From Streptomyces sp. SID8352 (GTDB taxonomy: Bacteria > Actinomycetota > Actinomycetes > Streptomycetales > Streptomycetaceae): DNA of 59,813 nucleotides. Location of the stretch: positions 1 through 59,813 of the forward strand of contig NZ_WWGX01000072.1 in assembly GCF_009862265.1 (NCBI RefSeq), given 5' to 3'. Below are positions 52,442 through 59,813 of the stretch, one piece after another (position 1 is the stretch's first letter; every line of letters starts with the position of its first letter). Both the position numbers and the translations under genes were made by a program. The notes below the pieces were generated by a model. That model saw only the letters and a list, made by a program, of their open reading frames with translations, did no database searches and was not told the DNA's origin.

Positions 52442-53760
52442 GCACACCGGAGCCGCGGCCGGTGGACCGGGTCACCGAGCGGCGGCTGCACCCCGTCACC
52501 CCGCTGCGCCGGGCATGGGCGCCGATCGCCGTGCTCATCGGCTGGGCCGTGCACGACCCCGACCAGGCGCGCCGCCACCTGACCCACCTGACCACCACGA
52601 CCCTGCTGGTCGGCCTCGCCGTACTGATCCCGGCCGCCGCCCTGTACGGCTTCCTGACCTGGTGGTTCACCCATTTCGCGGTGACCGACACGGAGCTGCG
52701 CATCCGCACCGGGCTGCTGTTCCGGCGCACCGCGCACATCCGGCTGGAGCGGGTCCAGGCCATCGACGTCACCCAGCCGCTGCTGGCCCGGATCGCCGGG
52801 GTCGCCAAGCTGAAGCTCGATGTCGTCGGCACCGACTCGAAGGACGAACTGGCCTTCCTGGGCGCGGACGAGGCACGCGCGCTGCGCGCCGAACTCCTCG
52901 CCCGCGCCGCCGGTTTCGCTCCCGACAGCGCCCGCGAGGTCGGCGAGGCCCCGTCCCGCCAACTGCTGCGGGTACCGCCCGGGGTGCTCGCCGTCTCGCT
53001 GCTGCTGACCGGCGCCACCTGGGCCACCCTGGCCACCGCCCTGGTCGTGCTGCCCGTGTTGTGGACGTTCACCCACAGCCCGTGGACGCTGCTGGCCCTC
53101 GCCGTACCACTGCTCGGCGCGGCGGGCGCCGCCAGCGTGGGCCGGTACGTCAAGGAGTACGACTGGACGGTGGCCGAGTCGCCGGACGGCCTGCGCATCG
53201 ACCACGGGCTGCTGGACCGGGCCCACGAGACGGTGCCGCCGGGCCGGGTGCAGTCGGTGCGGATCGTGGAACCGCTGCTGTGGCGCCGCCCCGGCTGGGT
53301 GCGGGTCGAGCTGGACGTGGCCGGTTCGGCCAACTCCCTGCTGCTGCCGGTCGCCCCGCGCGCGCTCGCCGAGTCGGTCGTCGCCCGCGCCCTGCCCGGG
53401 GTGACGGTGCCGCCGCCGTCCTCCCTGTCCCGCCCGCCGGGCCGGGCCCGCTGGTGCCGACCGGTGTGGTGGCGCGGCCACGGGGTGGTCGTCACGGACA
53501 CGGTGTTCGCCGCCCGGCGCGGGCTGTTCCGGCGCACCCTGTCACTGGTCCCGCACGCCAAGGTGCAGAGCGTCCGCCTGACGCAGGGGCCCGTGCGGCG
53601 CGCGCTGGACCTGGCCGACGTGCGCGTCGACACCGGCGCCAACGGGACGGTCACCGCCGGCCTCCGCGACGCCGCCGAGGCCGCGGCCCTGCTCCAGCAG
53701 CAGGCCGACCGCTCCCGCACGGGCCGCAGGGACGCCCAGCCGGACCGCTGGATGACGTGA
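52438..53760 (+). CDS. YdbT-like membrane protein with bPH2 domains
   Basis: A 440-aa partner of the preceding gene, translationally coupled (4-bp overlap). It contains four membrane segments in two pairs (around residues 50-75 and 185-235) and three bPH2-type units: FAVTDTELRIRTGLLFRRTA, ESPDGLRIDHGLLDRAHETV and VVVTDTVFAARRGLFRRTLS. Length and layout match YdbT. The C-terminus is Gln/Arg-rich. Confidence 0.9.
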   Translation: MSTPEPRPVDRVTERRLHPVTPLRRAWAPIAVLIGWAVHDPDQARRHLTHLTTTTLLVGLAVLIPAAALYGFLTWWFTHFAVTDTELRIRTGLLFRRTAHIRLERVQAIDVTQPLLARIAGVAKLKLDVVGTDSKDELAFLGADEARALRAELLARAAGFAPDSAREVGEAPSRQLLRVPPGVLAVSLLLTGATWATLATALVVLPVLWTFTHSPWTLLALAVPLLGAAGAASVGRYVKEYDWTVAESPDGLRIDHGLLDRAHETVPPGRVQSVRIVEPLLWRRPGWVRVELDVAGSANSLLLPVAPRALAESVVARALPGVTVPPPSSLSRPPGRARWCRPVWWRGHGVVVTDTVFAARRGLFRRTLSLVPHAKVQSVRLTQGPVRRALDLADVRVDTGANGTVTAGLRDAAEAAALLQQQADRSRTGRRDAQPDRWMT

Positions 53761-54468
53761 GCCACGGCCGGGGGCGGGAACGGGTGGCCGGGCCCGGGCC
53801 CTGGGCCGGGGTGGGCTCCAAGAGTCCGGCTCCGGCCCCGGGCCCCGGGACAACCGGTGACCGGCTGCCGGGGGCCGGAGATGCCAGGTGGCCGGTCCGG
53901 GTGCCGGTGCCGAGGCGTCAGGTGACCGGCTCGGGTTCCGGGACCCGAGATGCCAGGTGGTCCGGACCGGCTCGGTCTCCGGTGCCCGGTGGTCCGGCGC
54001 CGAGCAGTGCGCCCCGGGCGCGCTGCTCCTCGACACCCTGTCCCGGACACCTGACCTGGACGCCAGGATCCCGGGTACGAACGCCCCGCCTGGAACCCGG
54101 ATACGAACCCCCCGCCCGGACCCCCGGGAACCCACCCCCTGTCAGGGACCTGGGCACCCGGCCCGGGAACCGGGCCACCCGACCGTCCGCCGGGCCGCAG
54201 GTGGCCCGCCCGCCGACCACCCGCACCGGGACGGTGGGTACCCCCAAACAGGGCACCAGGCAACCGGACCCGGCACCCGGCACCCGGCACCCGGCACCCG
54301 GCACCCGGCACCCGGCACCCGGCACCCGACCGTAATAACCGGTCCCTGGTGGGTACTGGCAGCGGCACCCGGCCCAGGCATCCGGCCCGGGAACCGGCCC
54401 CGGGCACCCGGAGACCGCGCCACAGGACCCTGGCCCGAGGGGCCCGCCACCCCCCACGCGCCCCCGGG
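53761..54468. other. 708-bp repeat-rich gap
   Basis: No gene is recognised. Two blocks of imperfect ~65-69-bp repeat begin at 53856 and 53921 (shared GGTGACCGGCT and GAGATGCCAGGTGG), and an 8-copy 7-bp tandem repeat lies at 54269-54324. The region separates convergent genes. Confidence 0.7.
54269..54324. repeat. 7-bp tandem repeat, eight copies
   Basis: CCCGGCA is repeated eight times without mismatch, followed by CCCGACC. Such a run is prone to copy-number change. Confidence 0.95.
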
Positions 54469-55965
54469 TCAGGAGACCGCGCTGCGCAGCCCCTTGACGT
54501 CGATCTGCTCGGTCTCGTCGTGGGCGGTCAGGTCGATCACCCGATCGGTGCCCCGGGTCTCCCGGGCCACCGGTTCGCGCCGGGCCCGCGTCTCGGCCTT
54601 GTGCAGGGCGAGCGTCTCCTCGCCGATCACGTCGGCCAGGTCCTCGTCCTGGACCGACTCCAGCGCCTCCCTGGCCCCCCTGGCCGCCTCGGCGCCCCGG
54701 GCGGCGACGGGGGCCCCGGTCCGGGGGCCGCCACCGGCCTCGCCGGTGAACCCGGTGCCCTTGGTGCCGAAGAAGTCGAAGCCGCCCTCGACCCGGGGCC
54801 GCCGCGCGGGCTCCGCCGGGGCGACCGCCACGGCGGCCTCCACCGCGAAGTGCGCCGAGGCGGCCGACCGGGCGGAGGGCGCCGCGGCAGGGCCGTCGTC
54901 GGCCGAGCCGTCGCGCGGCCGGACGACACCCTGCGGCGCGGGCTCGGCCGCCGTCACGGCCTCTCCCCCGCCATCGCCGTCGTCCCCGCCGTCGCCGTCG
55001 CCGTCGCCGCCACCGTCCGGATCGGGGTCGGGCTCGGCCCCGTCGGTGTCGTCCGCCCGGTCGCCCTCGCCGGCGCTCTCCGCCGCTTCGGCGCCCTCCG
55101 GACCCCCGGCGTTCTCCGCGCCCTCGGCGTCGTCCTCCACCGCGCCCGCTGCGACCTGCGAGTCGTTCTCGTCGCCGTCGGCGGCGCCGTCGGCGCCCTC
55201 GTCGCCGCCCTCGTCGTCGTCCGGCACGCCGAGCCGGTTCAGCGCCTCGTTGGCCAGGGCGTACAGCCGGGCGGCGCCTCCGGCCGGGAAGGCGGCCAGG
55301 ATCTCCCGGACGGCCTCACCGGCCTCGTCGGGCTCCTCCGCGCCGACGCGCTCCGCCACTCCCGCGGACGCCTCCGGGCCCCCGGCCCGCACCGCACCGG
55401 CGGACCTCCCCGGCCCGGCGGCCGGCGCCAGCCCGGTCGGCCGCACCGGCTCACCCGGCGTCGCCGTCACCGGGGCCGTGCGGGGCGCCGGGAGCGCGCG
55501 GGCCGGGGGCACGGTCTCGATCTCCAGCAGCCGACGGCCCTCCAGGGCGCTGGCCCGCTCGGTCTCCGCCGTGGCGTACCGCCGCAGCAGGGCGGCGTGC
55601 TCGTTGCGCAGCTTCGCCAGCTCCGCGCGCTTGGCCCGCAGCTTCTGCTCCAACTTCGCCCGCAGTTCGCGCGACTCGTCCAGGTCGGACTCCAGCTCGG
55701 CGGCCCGCTCCTCGTGGCGCCACTCGTCGCTCGCCCGCGCGCGCGAGAGGTCGGCGACGCGCTTGCCCGCCTGCGCGTCCCAGCGGCGCATCACGACGGC
55801 GCCGACGACCGCCGTCACCGCGGCGGCCGCGGCCAGGGCGCGCAGCACCGTCGTCTCCGCGACCACCCAGGGGCCGACGGCGCACACGACGGAGACGCCC
55901 GCGATCGCCGACGGCGGAAGCATCCTGTGCAGGGGCGGGGAATGGCGATGACGTCCACGTGGCAT
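54469..55965 (-). CDS. membrane-anchored coiled-coil protein with acidic region
   Basis: A 498-aa protein. Two membrane helices lie near the N-terminus (AIAGVSVVCAVGPWVV and ALAAAAAVTAVVGAVVM). Residues ~75-150 form a coiled coil (ELESDLDESRELRAKLEQKL, RAELAKLRNEHAALLRRYA). A very Asp/Glu/Gly-rich region (~255-350) follows, and the C-terminal 100 residues are mixed, ending in VIDLTAHDETEQIDV. It may organise the envelope or cytoskeleton; no function is known to me. ATG 55965 is 7 bases behind TAAGTT (55978-55973), so leaderless. Confidence 0.82.
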   Translation of the reverse strand: MPRGRHRHSPPLHRMLPPSAIAGVSVVCAVGPWVVAETTVLRALAAAAAVTAVVGAVVMRRWDAQAGKRVADLSRARASDEWRHEERAAELESDLDESRELRAKLEQKLRAKRAELAKLRNEHAALLRRYATAETERASALEGRRLLEIETVPPARALPAPRTAPVTATPGEPVRPTGLAPAAGPGRSAGAVRAGGPEASAGVAERVGAEEPDEAGEAVREILAAFPAGGAARLYALANEALNRLGVPDDDEGGDEGADGAADGDENDSQVAAGAVEDDAEGAENAGGPEGAEAAESAGEGDRADDTDGAEPDPDPDGGGDGDGDGGDDGDGGGEAVTAAEPAPQGVVRPRDGSADDGPAAAPSARSAASAHFAVEAAVAVAPAEPARRPRVEGGFDFFGTKGTGFTGEAGGGPRTGAPVAARGAEAARGAREALESVQDEDLADVIGEETLALHKAETRARREPVARETRGTDRVIDLTAHDETEQIDVKGLRSAVS

Positions 55966-56198
55966 GGCCAGAAACTTACCGCGCGTAGGGGATTCTTGGC
56001 GCCCCGCCCCGCGAAAACACCCTTTCCTCCCCGGCGTTCACGGCCCCCCGGCATTCGGCCGGCCGAACCCGGACCGAATTCCCCCAAGATCATTTTCCGG
56101 GACGGCGCCGGAAACCCCCGCGGCACCCGCCTCAACACCGCTGGGCGACGGGCCCGGACGGCGCCCGGGTCACCGCCCGCGCCGCCCCCGCACGCCTC

Positions 56199-57323
56199 TC
56201 ACCGGGGGCTCAGCCGCTCGCTGAGCCACTCCAGGGTCGGCGGGATCTCCCGGCGCCACGTATTGAAGTTGTGACCGCCGCTTTCCAGGATGATCGACGA
56301 GATCCGCGTCGGCTTCCCGCGCTTCGCCCGCTCAATGAACTCCAGGGTGTCCCGGTAGTTCGACTCCCCGGAGCGGCTGCTGGTGACGAGCAGTGAAGTG
56401 TCCGGCGGTGGAAGGTGTTCGAGGCTCCACCACAGGTTCGCCCGATTGCGCAGCGCGCGGTCCCCGCGGAACAGGTCGCCGGTCGTGGCGTCCACGGGGG
56501 CGTCGTAGTACGCCGACAGCCCGGCTCCGGCGGCGTAGACGCCGGGATGGTGCAGGGCGAGCTTCAGCGCGCAGTACCCGCCGGTCGAATTGCCCACGAC
56601 GCCCCAGCTCCCCGGCCCCCGGCCCACCCGGTAGTGACCGAGCACGGCCTCGGGCAGGTCCCGGGCGAAGAACGACTCCGCGCGGGGACCGCCCGGCACG
56701 TCCACGCACTCCGTGTCGCGCGGCGGCGCCACCGTCGGCCGCAGCATGACCAGGATCATCGGCCGCATCCGCCCGTCCCTGGCCAGGTTGAGCGCCGTCC
56801 GCGGATAGTGCAGCTTGTCGACCAGCGCCTCGGCCGTCCCCGGGTAGCCGGTCAGCACCACGGCCACGGGGAAGGTGCGGGCGCGGTGGCGCGGCTGGAA
56901 GTACTCCGGCGGCAGGTACACGTAGGCGGGGGTCGTGATGCCCGTCGTCCGGCCGACGATCTCGACCCTCTGGACCTGCCCGCCGGACTCCGGGCGGCCG
57001 GTGCCCGCCGGGACCACCCGCCGGGTGTCGACCACCCGCACGCCGGACGGGGCACCGCCCGCGGAGTGGTCGACGACGACGCCCCGCCCTGTCTCCCGGC
57101 CGAACAGGTCGGCCCAGCTCGCGTAGAACCCGAAGGACTGGTTGGCGACGAGGGCGACCGCGGCGAAGACGGCCGCCTGGGTCGCGAACAGCAGCCCCAC
57201 CCGCGCCCCGACGGTCCGCCAGCTCTGCCGGGCCAGCCTCGGCCACAGCCACACCGTCCCGGTGAACAGCAGCACCCCGCTGAGCACGGCCAGCGCCAGC
57301 ACCGCTCCACTCGTGAGACCCAT
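56199..57323 (-). CDS. membrane-anchored putative esterase (alpha/beta hydrolase)
   Basis: A 374-aa protein with three N-terminal hydrophobic segments in residues ~5-75 and an extracellular esterase-D/antigen-85-like domain. The nucleophile elbow is VVGNSTGGYCALKLAL (G-x-S-x-G), and the catalytic His is probably in ESGGHNFNTW. The substrate is unknown; the fold is shared with trehalose mycolyltransferases and carbohydrate esterases. ATG 57323 follows AGGAC. It is divergent from the MprF-like gene across 189 bp. Confidence 0.88.
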   Translation of the reverse strand: MGLTSGAVLALAVLSGVLLFTGTVWLWPRLARQSWRTVGARVGLLFATQAAVFAAVALVANQSFGFYASWADLFGRETGRGVVVDHSAGGAPSGVRVVDTRRVVPAGTGRPESGGQVQRVEIVGRTTGITTPAYVYLPPEYFQPRHRARTFPVAVVLTGYPGTAEALVDKLHYPRTALNLARDGRMRPMILVMLRPTVAPPRDTECVDVPGGPRAESFFARDLPEAVLGHYRVGRGPGSWGVVGNSTGGYCALKLALHHPGVYAAGAGLSAYYDAPVDATTGDLFRGDRALRNRANLWWSLEHLPPPDTSLLVTSSRSGESNYRDTLEFIERAKRGKPTRISSIILESGGHNFNTWRREIPPTLEWLSERLSPR

Positions 57324-57468
57324 ACGTCCTGTCCGCCTGCGCTTTCCTGTGATGGCCCGGGCTCCGGAGCCGTCCGGACCGGAAGATTCCGCACGGGTTC
57401 CGTACCGGCCGAATGAACCTCGACCCGCCGCACAACGTCCTAGAAGGCGCAATGCCACCGGAAGCCCC

Positions 57469-57494
57469 GAACGGGCCCGGAGCCAAAGGTCTCT
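57469..57494 (+). promoter_or_regulatory. candidate SigE-dependent promoter
   Basis: GAAC (57469-57472), a 16-base spacer and GTCTCT (57489-57494) resemble the SigE consensus of AAC in the -35 and TCT in the -10. It points at the MprF-like gene 19 bases downstream. In S. coelicolor, SigE targets include membrane-phospholipid modification genes. Confidence 0.5.
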
Positions 57495-57512
57495 CGCGGA
57501 GCAACGGGTACG

Positions 57513-59333
57513 ATGTCTGTCAGGACAGATGACGAAATGTCGGGTGGGGTTCCGAAGCGCGGGATCCTGAGCCGGGTCCTGCGCGGGCCACGCCCCGAGG
57601 CCGTCCCCCGCCTCGCGGGCCGGGCGTGCACCCTGGTGGGGCTGGTGGACATCGCGGCCGGTGTCTTCCCCCGCTTCCGGCACAGCCGGATGCACGCCCT
57701 CGCGGAGGTCCTGCCGGGCTCCTTCGGCCCGTTCGCCGCGGCCCTCTCGCTCAGCGCCGGCGTCCTGCTGCTGCTCCTCGCCCACGGCCTCAGGCGCCGC
57801 AAGCGGCGCGCCTGGCGGGCCGCGGTGGCGCTGCTGCCGCTCGGCGCCCTCGCCCAGTTCGGCTACCGGCACTCCTTCGCGGGCGTGCTGATATCCCTGG
57901 CGCTGCTCGCGCCGCTGCTGCGCCACCGCGACCAGTTCGCGGCACTGCCCGATCCGCGCAGCCGGTGGCGGGCGCTCGCCAACTTCGTTCTCATGAGCGC
58001 CGGTTCCGTCCTGCTCGGCCTCGTCGTGGTCAGCGCCCACCCGGGGCGCACGGTGGGCGATCCGAGCCTGGCGGACCGTCTGAGCCATGTGCTGTACGGC
58101 CTGTTCGGCGCGGAGGGACCGGTGGACTACCGGGGCACCACCTCCTGGACGGTCGCCTTCTCCCTCGGCGCCCTGGGCCTGCTGACCGCCGTCACCACCG
58201 TCTACCTGGCCTTCCGGCCCGAACACCCCGCGGCCCGGCTCACCCCGGACGACGAGGCACGGCTGCGCGACCTGCTCGCCCGGCACGGCGGCCGGGACTC
58301 CCTCGGCCACTTCGCGCTCCGCCGCGACAAGGCGGTCGTCTTCTCCCCCAGCGGCAAGGCGGCCGTGACGTACCGCGTGGTCTCCGGGGTGATGCTCGCC
58401 AGCGGGGACCCGATCGGGGACGTGGAGGCGTGGCCGGGCGCGATCGAGCGCTTCATGGACGAGGCCCGCCGCCACTCCTGGACACCGGCCGTCATGGGCT
58501 GCTCCGAGACCGGCGCCGAGGTGTGGACCCGCGAGACCGGGCTCGACGCGCTGGAGCTGGGCGACGAGGCGGTGGTGGACGTCGCGGATTTCTCCCTCGC
58601 CGGCCGCGCGATGCGCAATGTCCGCCAGATGGTCAAGCGCATCGAACGAGCCGGTTACGAGACCCGGGTACGGCGCGTGGCTGACCTGGGCGACGCCGAA
58701 CTGGACCGCGTCCGCAGGGCCGCCGAGGACTGGCGGGGCACGGACACCGAGCGCGGCTTCTCCATGGCCCTGGGCCGCATCGGCGACCCCGCCGACGGCG
58801 ACTGCCTGATCGCCACGGCGCACCGGGCCGACGGGGCACCCGGGGAGTACGGCGACCTGAAGGCGATCCTGCACTTCGTGCCGTGGGGCACGGACGGGGT
58901 GTCGCTGGACCTGATGCGGCGCGACCGGTCGGCCGACCCCGGCATGAACGAACTGCTGATCGTCGCCGCGCTGCAGGCCGCGCCGCGGCTGGGGATCGCC
59001 CGGGTCTCCCTGAACTTCGCGATGTTCCGCGCGGCGCTCGCCCGCGGCGAGAAGATCGGGGCGGGCCCGGTGCTGCGGGCGTGGCGGGGGCTGCTGGTGT
59101 TCCTCTCCCGATGGTTCCAGATCGAGTCCCTGTACAAGTTCAACGCGAAGTTCCGGCCGCGGTGGGAACCGCGCTTCGTGGTCTACCGCGCCTCGGCCGA
59201 CCTCCCGCGCCTCGGCCTCGCCGCGATGCAGGCGGAGGGCTTCGTCACCCTCCCCCGCCCCCGCCTCCTCCGCCGCCGGGCCACCCCCCGCCCCCCGTGC
59301 CCCCACCAGGACCCGAACCCCACCACGGCCTGA
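57513..59333 (+). CDS. MprF-type phosphatidylglycerol lysyltransferase domain protein (DUF2156)
   Basis: A 606-aa protein. Five to six membrane helices occupy residues ~35-230. The cytosolic C-terminal half is the DUF2156/GNAT-like transferase domain: VTYRVVSGVMLASGDPIGD, DFSLAGRAMRNVRQMVKRIE, LHFVPWGTDGVSLDLMRRD, and the ending WFQIESLYKFNAKFRPRWEP. Such proteins move lysine (or alanine) from tRNA to phosphatidylglycerol, lowering the negative charge of the membrane. It has a shorter membrane part than full MprF. Start ATG 57513 or ATG 57537; a TCTGTC-AG-GACAGA palindrome (57516-57529) lies between them. Confidence 0.9.
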   Translation: MSVRTDDEMSGGVPKRGILSRVLRGPRPEAVPRLAGRACTLVGLVDIAAGVFPRFRHSRMHALAEVLPGSFGPFAAALSLSAGVLLLLLAHGLRRRKRRAWRAAVALLPLGALAQFGYRHSFAGVLISLALLAPLLRHRDQFAALPDPRSRWRALANFVLMSAGSVLLGLVVVSAHPGRTVGDPSLADRLSHVLYGLFGAEGPVDYRGTTSWTVAFSLGALGLLTAVTTVYLAFRPEHPAARLTPDDEARLRDLLARHGGRDSLGHFALRRDKAVVFSPSGKAAVTYRVVSGVMLASGDPIGDVEAWPGAIERFMDEARRHSWTPAVMGCSETGAEVWTRETGLDALELGDEAVVDVADFSLAGRAMRNVRQMVKRIERAGYETRVRRVADLGDAELDRVRRAAEDWRGTDTERGFSMALGRIGDPADGDCLIATAHRADGAPGEYGDLKAILHFVPWGTDGVSLDLMRRDRSADPGMNELLIVAALQAAPRLGIARVSLNFAMFRAALARGEKIGAGPVLRAWRGLLVFLSRWFQIESLYKFNAKFRPRWEPRFVVYRASADLPRLGLAAMQAEGFVTLPRPRLLRRRATPRPPCPHQDPNPTTA

Positions 59334-59813
59334 CCGCCCCGCCCGCACACCCGAGGAGCCGCGCCCCCCCCCGCGACGCCACCGGCCTCCGGCACGCACG
59401 TCGATGACGCCCCCGCAGGACCGCACCCGGCAGCCGACCGCACCCAAGGGACCCCGCCCCCGCGCACGACAGGAGCCGGAAGAGAAGGACAGCGAGCCCC
59501 GCACCCGCGCACGGCGCGAAGGGGACGGAGAAGACTGGGCAAGGTGCCCACACCCGCGCACGGCGGCAAGGGGACGGAGAAGGGCGGGCGAGGTGCCCGC
59601 GCACGGCGAGAGCCTGTAGGACAAGGCCGGGCGTGGGACCCGCACCCGCGTACGGCGGCAAGGGGACGGGGCGGGGGTGGCCGCCCGCAGAGGTTGGCGC
59701 GTCAACAGAGTGCGCCCCACAACCACCCCATTCCGCGCCGTTCCGAGGACGACCACCCCCGCCCCGGCCCCAACCCCAAAACACCAAAGGCGCAACAAAC
59801 ACCCCCACCCACC
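59334..59813. other. right-edge region without a gene, with a spaced repeat
   Basis: No coding frame with a domain is visible up to the window edge. The motif CCGCGCACG recurs at 59460, 59505, 59554 and 59597, and as CCGCGTACG at 59646, i.e. every 43-49 bases. Around it, GGCAAGGGGACGG recurs three times. Confidence 0.65.

Noticed and set aside
59460..59654. CRISPR array
   Set aside because: The repeats are short (9-15 conserved bases) and degenerate, intervals are similar to each other, and no cas gene is nearby.
56199..59798. Esterase gene extended upstream over the MprF-like gene
   Set aside because: The frame is open but antisense to a well-supported gene. The start at 57323 has a ribosome binding site and begins with membrane helices.

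Overview
The window comes from a Streptomyces-type actinomycete chromosome. The evidence is very high G+C with strong third-position G/C, many GTG starts, an rrn-type leader at the left edge, a sigE-cseA-cseB-cseC cell-envelope operon, Lsr2, ClpC, RadA/DisA, and a trpS gene with a tryptophan attenuator. From memory, the gene order follows the core-chromosome block of S. coelicolor around SCO3334-SCO3397. That parallel was not checked by alignment. I see no IS element, prophage, tRNA or CRISPR array.

Left part (1-8.8 kb). A leftward rRNA operon starts off the window; its leader and tandem promoters fill the first ~360 bases. Diverging from it is an attenuated trpS (leader peptide with two Trp codons and a three-way alternative hairpin). 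Then come a GlxA-type regulator, an isochorismatase-fold hydrolase, proC, a methyltransferase, a membrane protein, an SH3-like protein and a Ser/Thr kinase with a PQQ-type propeller.

Middle left (8.8-22 kb). ilvD, a TIM-barrel isomerase-like protein, a Ppx/GppA phosphatase, a Cys-rich hypothetical and an unusual membrane protein that joins sigma-like, zinc-finger and BACON-like parts. Next are radA-disA (DNA repair and c-di-AMP), a secreted or anchored hypothetical, and mutY.

Centre (22-32 kb). sigE-cseA-cseB-cseC, the envelope-stress sigma factor with its lipoprotein and two-component system. The sigE leader RNA can form two strong hairpins or one competing long-range helix. A DHA2 exporter and divergent TetR regulator follow, with two operator-like palindromes. 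An M23 peptidase precedes a ~2 kb gene-poor stretch.

Right (32-60 kb). clpC with a ClgR-like box, a primase-polymerase-like hypothetical, lsr2, a GNAT enzyme of the N-acetylglutamate synthase type, a BlaI-type regulator, and the tightly overlapping cofactor operon DUF2520-panC-nadB-nadC-coaX. Then a threonine aldolase, a short ArsR-like protein, a NarL-type two-component pair, a MidA/NDUFAF7-type methyltransferase converging on an orphan nuoD, a YdbS/YdbT pair, a coiled-coil protein, a putative esterase, and an MprF-type lysyl-phosphatidylglycerol synthase domain protein behind a SigE-like promoter.

Two themes recur. Many starts sit 6-7 bases behind a TANNNT -10 box, so their mRNAs are probably leaderless. 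Gene gaps are rich in short direct repeats. Envelope homeostasis (sigE/cse, M23, MprF-like) and cofactor or redox supply (pan/nad/coaX, nuoD, ilvD) are the main functional themes.
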